Source: an uncultured Phycisphaerales bacterium (lineage in GTDB: Bacteria; Planctomycetota; Phycisphaerae; Sedimentisphaerales; Anaerobacaceae). Taken from it: a DNA stretch of 8,001 nucleotides. Below the pieces are notes generated by a model. The model was not told the DNA's origin and did not search any database. It was given only the letters and a program-made list of their open reading frames with translations. The DNA lies in assembly GCA_937927975.1 (NCBI GenBank), contig CALEZT010000050.1, positions 1 through 8,001 on the forward strand, given 5' to 3'. Position numbers and translations under genes: made by a program. This document shows, one piece after another, positions 6,729-8,001 of this stretch (the first letter of the stretch is position 1; every line of letters starts with the position of its first letter).

Positions 6729-7510
6729 GACGTTTCCTCCTCGCTTTCCGGTCCTTCGTGAATTGTGTAGGTGTTTTCAGCCAGAATCTTTTTGTCGGTC
6801 GTGTTCCAGAGCCGGTAGCGAAAACTGCCGTGATTCTCGGTGTCGTCGGATGTGACGTCAATGGTGACGATGTTGTTGCTTGCGCCGGACACGACACCGT
6901 CGACGACCATTGAGTTGATTGTCGGGGTCGCCGGAAGAAACGCGGCGAACACCACGGTTTTTCCCGACAGGTCAATCGCCGTCCCGAGTTCGTCGACAAC
7001 CGTGAACACGATCGTCTGCGCGGCGTGCTGATAGCCGATGATGGCGTCGCCGGATACCTGTCCGGTAGACAGTACGGTGGCGGCTGGCGTCACAGTGACC
7101 GTTATCGTCGTAGAGTCCGCCTGATCCCCCTCCACGCCCCCAAACTGGAACTCCCGCTCCTGGCTCTCCGGCGATGCCCCGCTATTCGTCACCTGGACTA
7201 TGTACACCTGCCCCAAACTGAACGCCGCCAGGATCGTTGCATCGGTAATCGCATAGGTCCATATCCCCGTGTCGACGCCGTCCGCCTGCCGATGCGTCAT
7301 CGTGACCTCGTCGTCCGTCGCCCCGGACGAAACAAAGTCTTTCGTTCCGGAGTCCCAGTCCAGCACGTCAAGCGTCCCGTCGTCCTCCAGGCGGTAGACT
7401 CGCAGTTCGGTTGTCCCGCTCGTAACCTTCGCTCCCGTTGAATCCTTGAGACTCGCGCGGAAGAGAATTCTGTCGGCCGTCTGCCGGATGTCGATGCCGC
7501 GTGTAGCCAT
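6725..7510 (-). CDS. Beta-rich phage structural protein, likely baseplate or fibre accessory (function unknown)
   Basis: 261 aa with no enzyme motif, signal peptide or membrane segment. Two halves can be seen. Residues 1-125 start 'MATRGIDIRQTADRILFRAS' and contain Thr/Asp-rich strands ending in 'ASPESQEREFQFGGVEGDQ', a style familiar from tail-region proteins of environmental phages. Residues 130-250 look like an Ig-like beta sandwich: 'TIVFTVVDELGTAIDLSGKT' then 'VVFAAF', and later 'GSFRYRLWNTTDKKILAENT'. The second half recalls the N-terminal domain of baseplate upper proteins (BppU-like), a resemblance by eye only. It starts one base after the stop of the 154-aa gene with no clear ribosome site and overlaps the deacetylase fibre start by four bases. 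This tight coupling suggests that the three products act together, perhaps as an adaptor between tail and fibre (inference). Confidence 0.7.
   Translation of the reverse strand: MATRGIDIRQTADRILFRASLKDSTGAKVTSGTTELRVYRLEDDGTLDVLDWDSGTKDFVSSGATDDEVTMTHRQADGVDTGIWTYAITDATILAAFSLGQVYIVQVTNSGASPESQEREFQFGGVEGDQADSTTITVTVTPAATVLSTGQVSGDAIIGYQHAAQTIVFTVVDELGTAIDLSGKTVVFAAFLPATPTINSMVVDGVVSGASNNIVTIDVTSDDTENHGSFRYRLWNTTDKKILAENTYTIHEGPESEEETS
6736..6740 (-). promoter_or_regulatory. Ribosome binding site of the deacetylase fibre gene
   Basis: GGAGG on the minus strand, seven bases before the ATG at 6728. It supports that start. It lies inside the last codons of the 261-aa gene, so this fibre gene has both a strong site of its own and a four-base overlap with its neighbour. 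Confidence 0.7.
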
Positions 7511-7511
7511 G

Positions 7512-7976
7512 TTAGGCGTTTACCGTAATAGTGAAGATTCCGGAAGCATTCCAATTGATGTCTATAGGCCCGGCCTGTTCACTGACAGGCCCCCCGAGAT
7601 CCAGGAACCCGATGCAGTCCTTATTCGTCGCCGTGTCCGAATAGAGGATGCCGTAGTAGGCGTTTGTAAATCCGGAACCGTTTTGCGCGATGGTTGCCGG
7701 GTCATCCGCGTCGAACGTCCCGACCCCGGAACTCCGTGTGAATGCGGGGTTCGCACAAGCCAGGCCGCCCGCCGTATACCCGCCACCCGTCCCGACCTCG
7801 TTGCCGTCGTAATCGACCCCCGATCCGGCACCCCATTGAGGATCGGTATCGTTGGCCGTTGGGGTAACCCCGTTGGTAATCAGGGCCAGCTTGATCGTGT
7901 CCGTTTCCAGGTTGACCTTCTTTTCGGCCAACGCCACCGCCAACTCGTTGAACAGTGTAAAGTCGCCGCGTGCCAT
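7512..7976 (-). CDS. Conserved-looking phage virion protein, function unknown
   Basis: 154 aa, acidic, Gly/Asp/Asn-rich and apparently all-beta. It starts 'MARGDFTLFNELAVALAEKK', continues with 'DTIKLALITNGVTPTANDTD' and a 'GGGYTAGGLA' loop, then 'TFDADDPATIAQNGSGFTNA' and 'YYGILYSD', and ends 'AGPIDINWNASGIFTITVNA'. This pattern (a strand with 'D-IK-AL', a Gly-rich loop, 'DADD-A-AQ', 'A-YGI-Y-D', 'G-I-INW-GIF') is one I recognise from uncharacterised phage proteins encoded near tail-fibre genes, but I know no assigned role. The ATG at 7976 has AGGAG (7986-7990) nine bases upstream. It is the first gene visible in the transcription direction; whether others precede it lies outside the window. 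A role as a virion decoration or fibre-associated protein is a guess from context. Confidence 0.72.
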   Translation of the reverse strand: MARGDFTLFNELAVALAEKKVNLETDTIKLALITNGVTPTANDTDPQWGAGSGVDYDGNEVGTGGGYTAGGLACANPAFTRSSGVGTFDADDPATIAQNGSGFTNAYYGILYSDTATNKDCIGFLDLGGPVSEQAGPIDINWNASGIFTITVNA

Positions 7977-8001
7977 ACTCGCTCTCTCCTATAGTGCGCC
8001 G

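Noticed and set aside
7446..7994. 182-codon plus-strand frame antisense to the 154-aa gene
   Set aside because: Shadow of GC-rich coding DNA; the minus-strand protein has a coherent beta-rich composition and a good ribosome site.
7988..7996. CACTATAGG on the minus strand, identical to the core of a T7-type promoter
   Set aside because: Only nine bases match, the upstream half (TAATACGACT) is not visible in the few remaining bases, and the GG is part of the AGGAG ribosome site of the 154-aa gene. A chance match is more likely.
52..8001. CRISPR array, tRNA, insertion sequence, att site or direct terminal repeat
   Set aside because: I looked for regular repeats, cloverleaf-like sequence and transposase motifs and saw none; nearly all bases are in confident coding frames.

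Overview
The window is one end of an assembled contig from a tailed double-stranded DNA phage (class Caudoviricetes, HK97-type head). It could be a free phage or a prophage; no host gene, integrase, att site or tRNA is visible to decide. All credible genes lie on the minus strand and are read from high to low coordinates. The DNA is GC-rich and almost fully coding: neighbouring genes overlap by 1-4 bases or are separated by 1-3 bases, so there is no room for internal promoters or terminators. I cannot name the host.

Bases 1-51 are not phage DNA. They match an Illumina index adapter: the end of the P7 primer, an 8-base index and the Read 2 primer site, with one mismatch. The contig therefore ends at base 52, and the major capsid gene is cut there by the assembly, not by biology.

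Layout in the direction of transcription: (1) 7976-6725, two proteins of unknown function, 154 and 261 aa, that look like virion or tail-fibre accessory proteins; (2) 6728-4968, a 586-aa tail fibre or tailspike with a polysaccharide-deacetylase (NodB-like, carbohydrate esterase family 4) domain in its middle; (3) 4993-4314, a small HNH endonuclease followed by a P27-type terminase small subunit; (4) 4317-2617, the terminase large subunit; (5) 2617-792, portal and prohead protease; (6) 788-52, the major capsid protein with its N-terminal scaffolding (delta) domain, incomplete at the C-terminus.

How they work together: the HNH protein, TerS and TerL cut and package the genome through the portal. 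The protease matures the procapsid by removing the capsid delta domain. The fibre proteins upstream probably belong to the adsorption apparatus, and the deacetylase domain suggests that a host surface polysaccharide is modified during attachment. The least ordinary parts are the deacetylase fibre and the placing of this fibre block directly before the packaging genes. The rest is a textbook HK97-type packaging and head module. I found no CRISPR array, insertion sequence, RNA gene, riboswitch or notable repeat.
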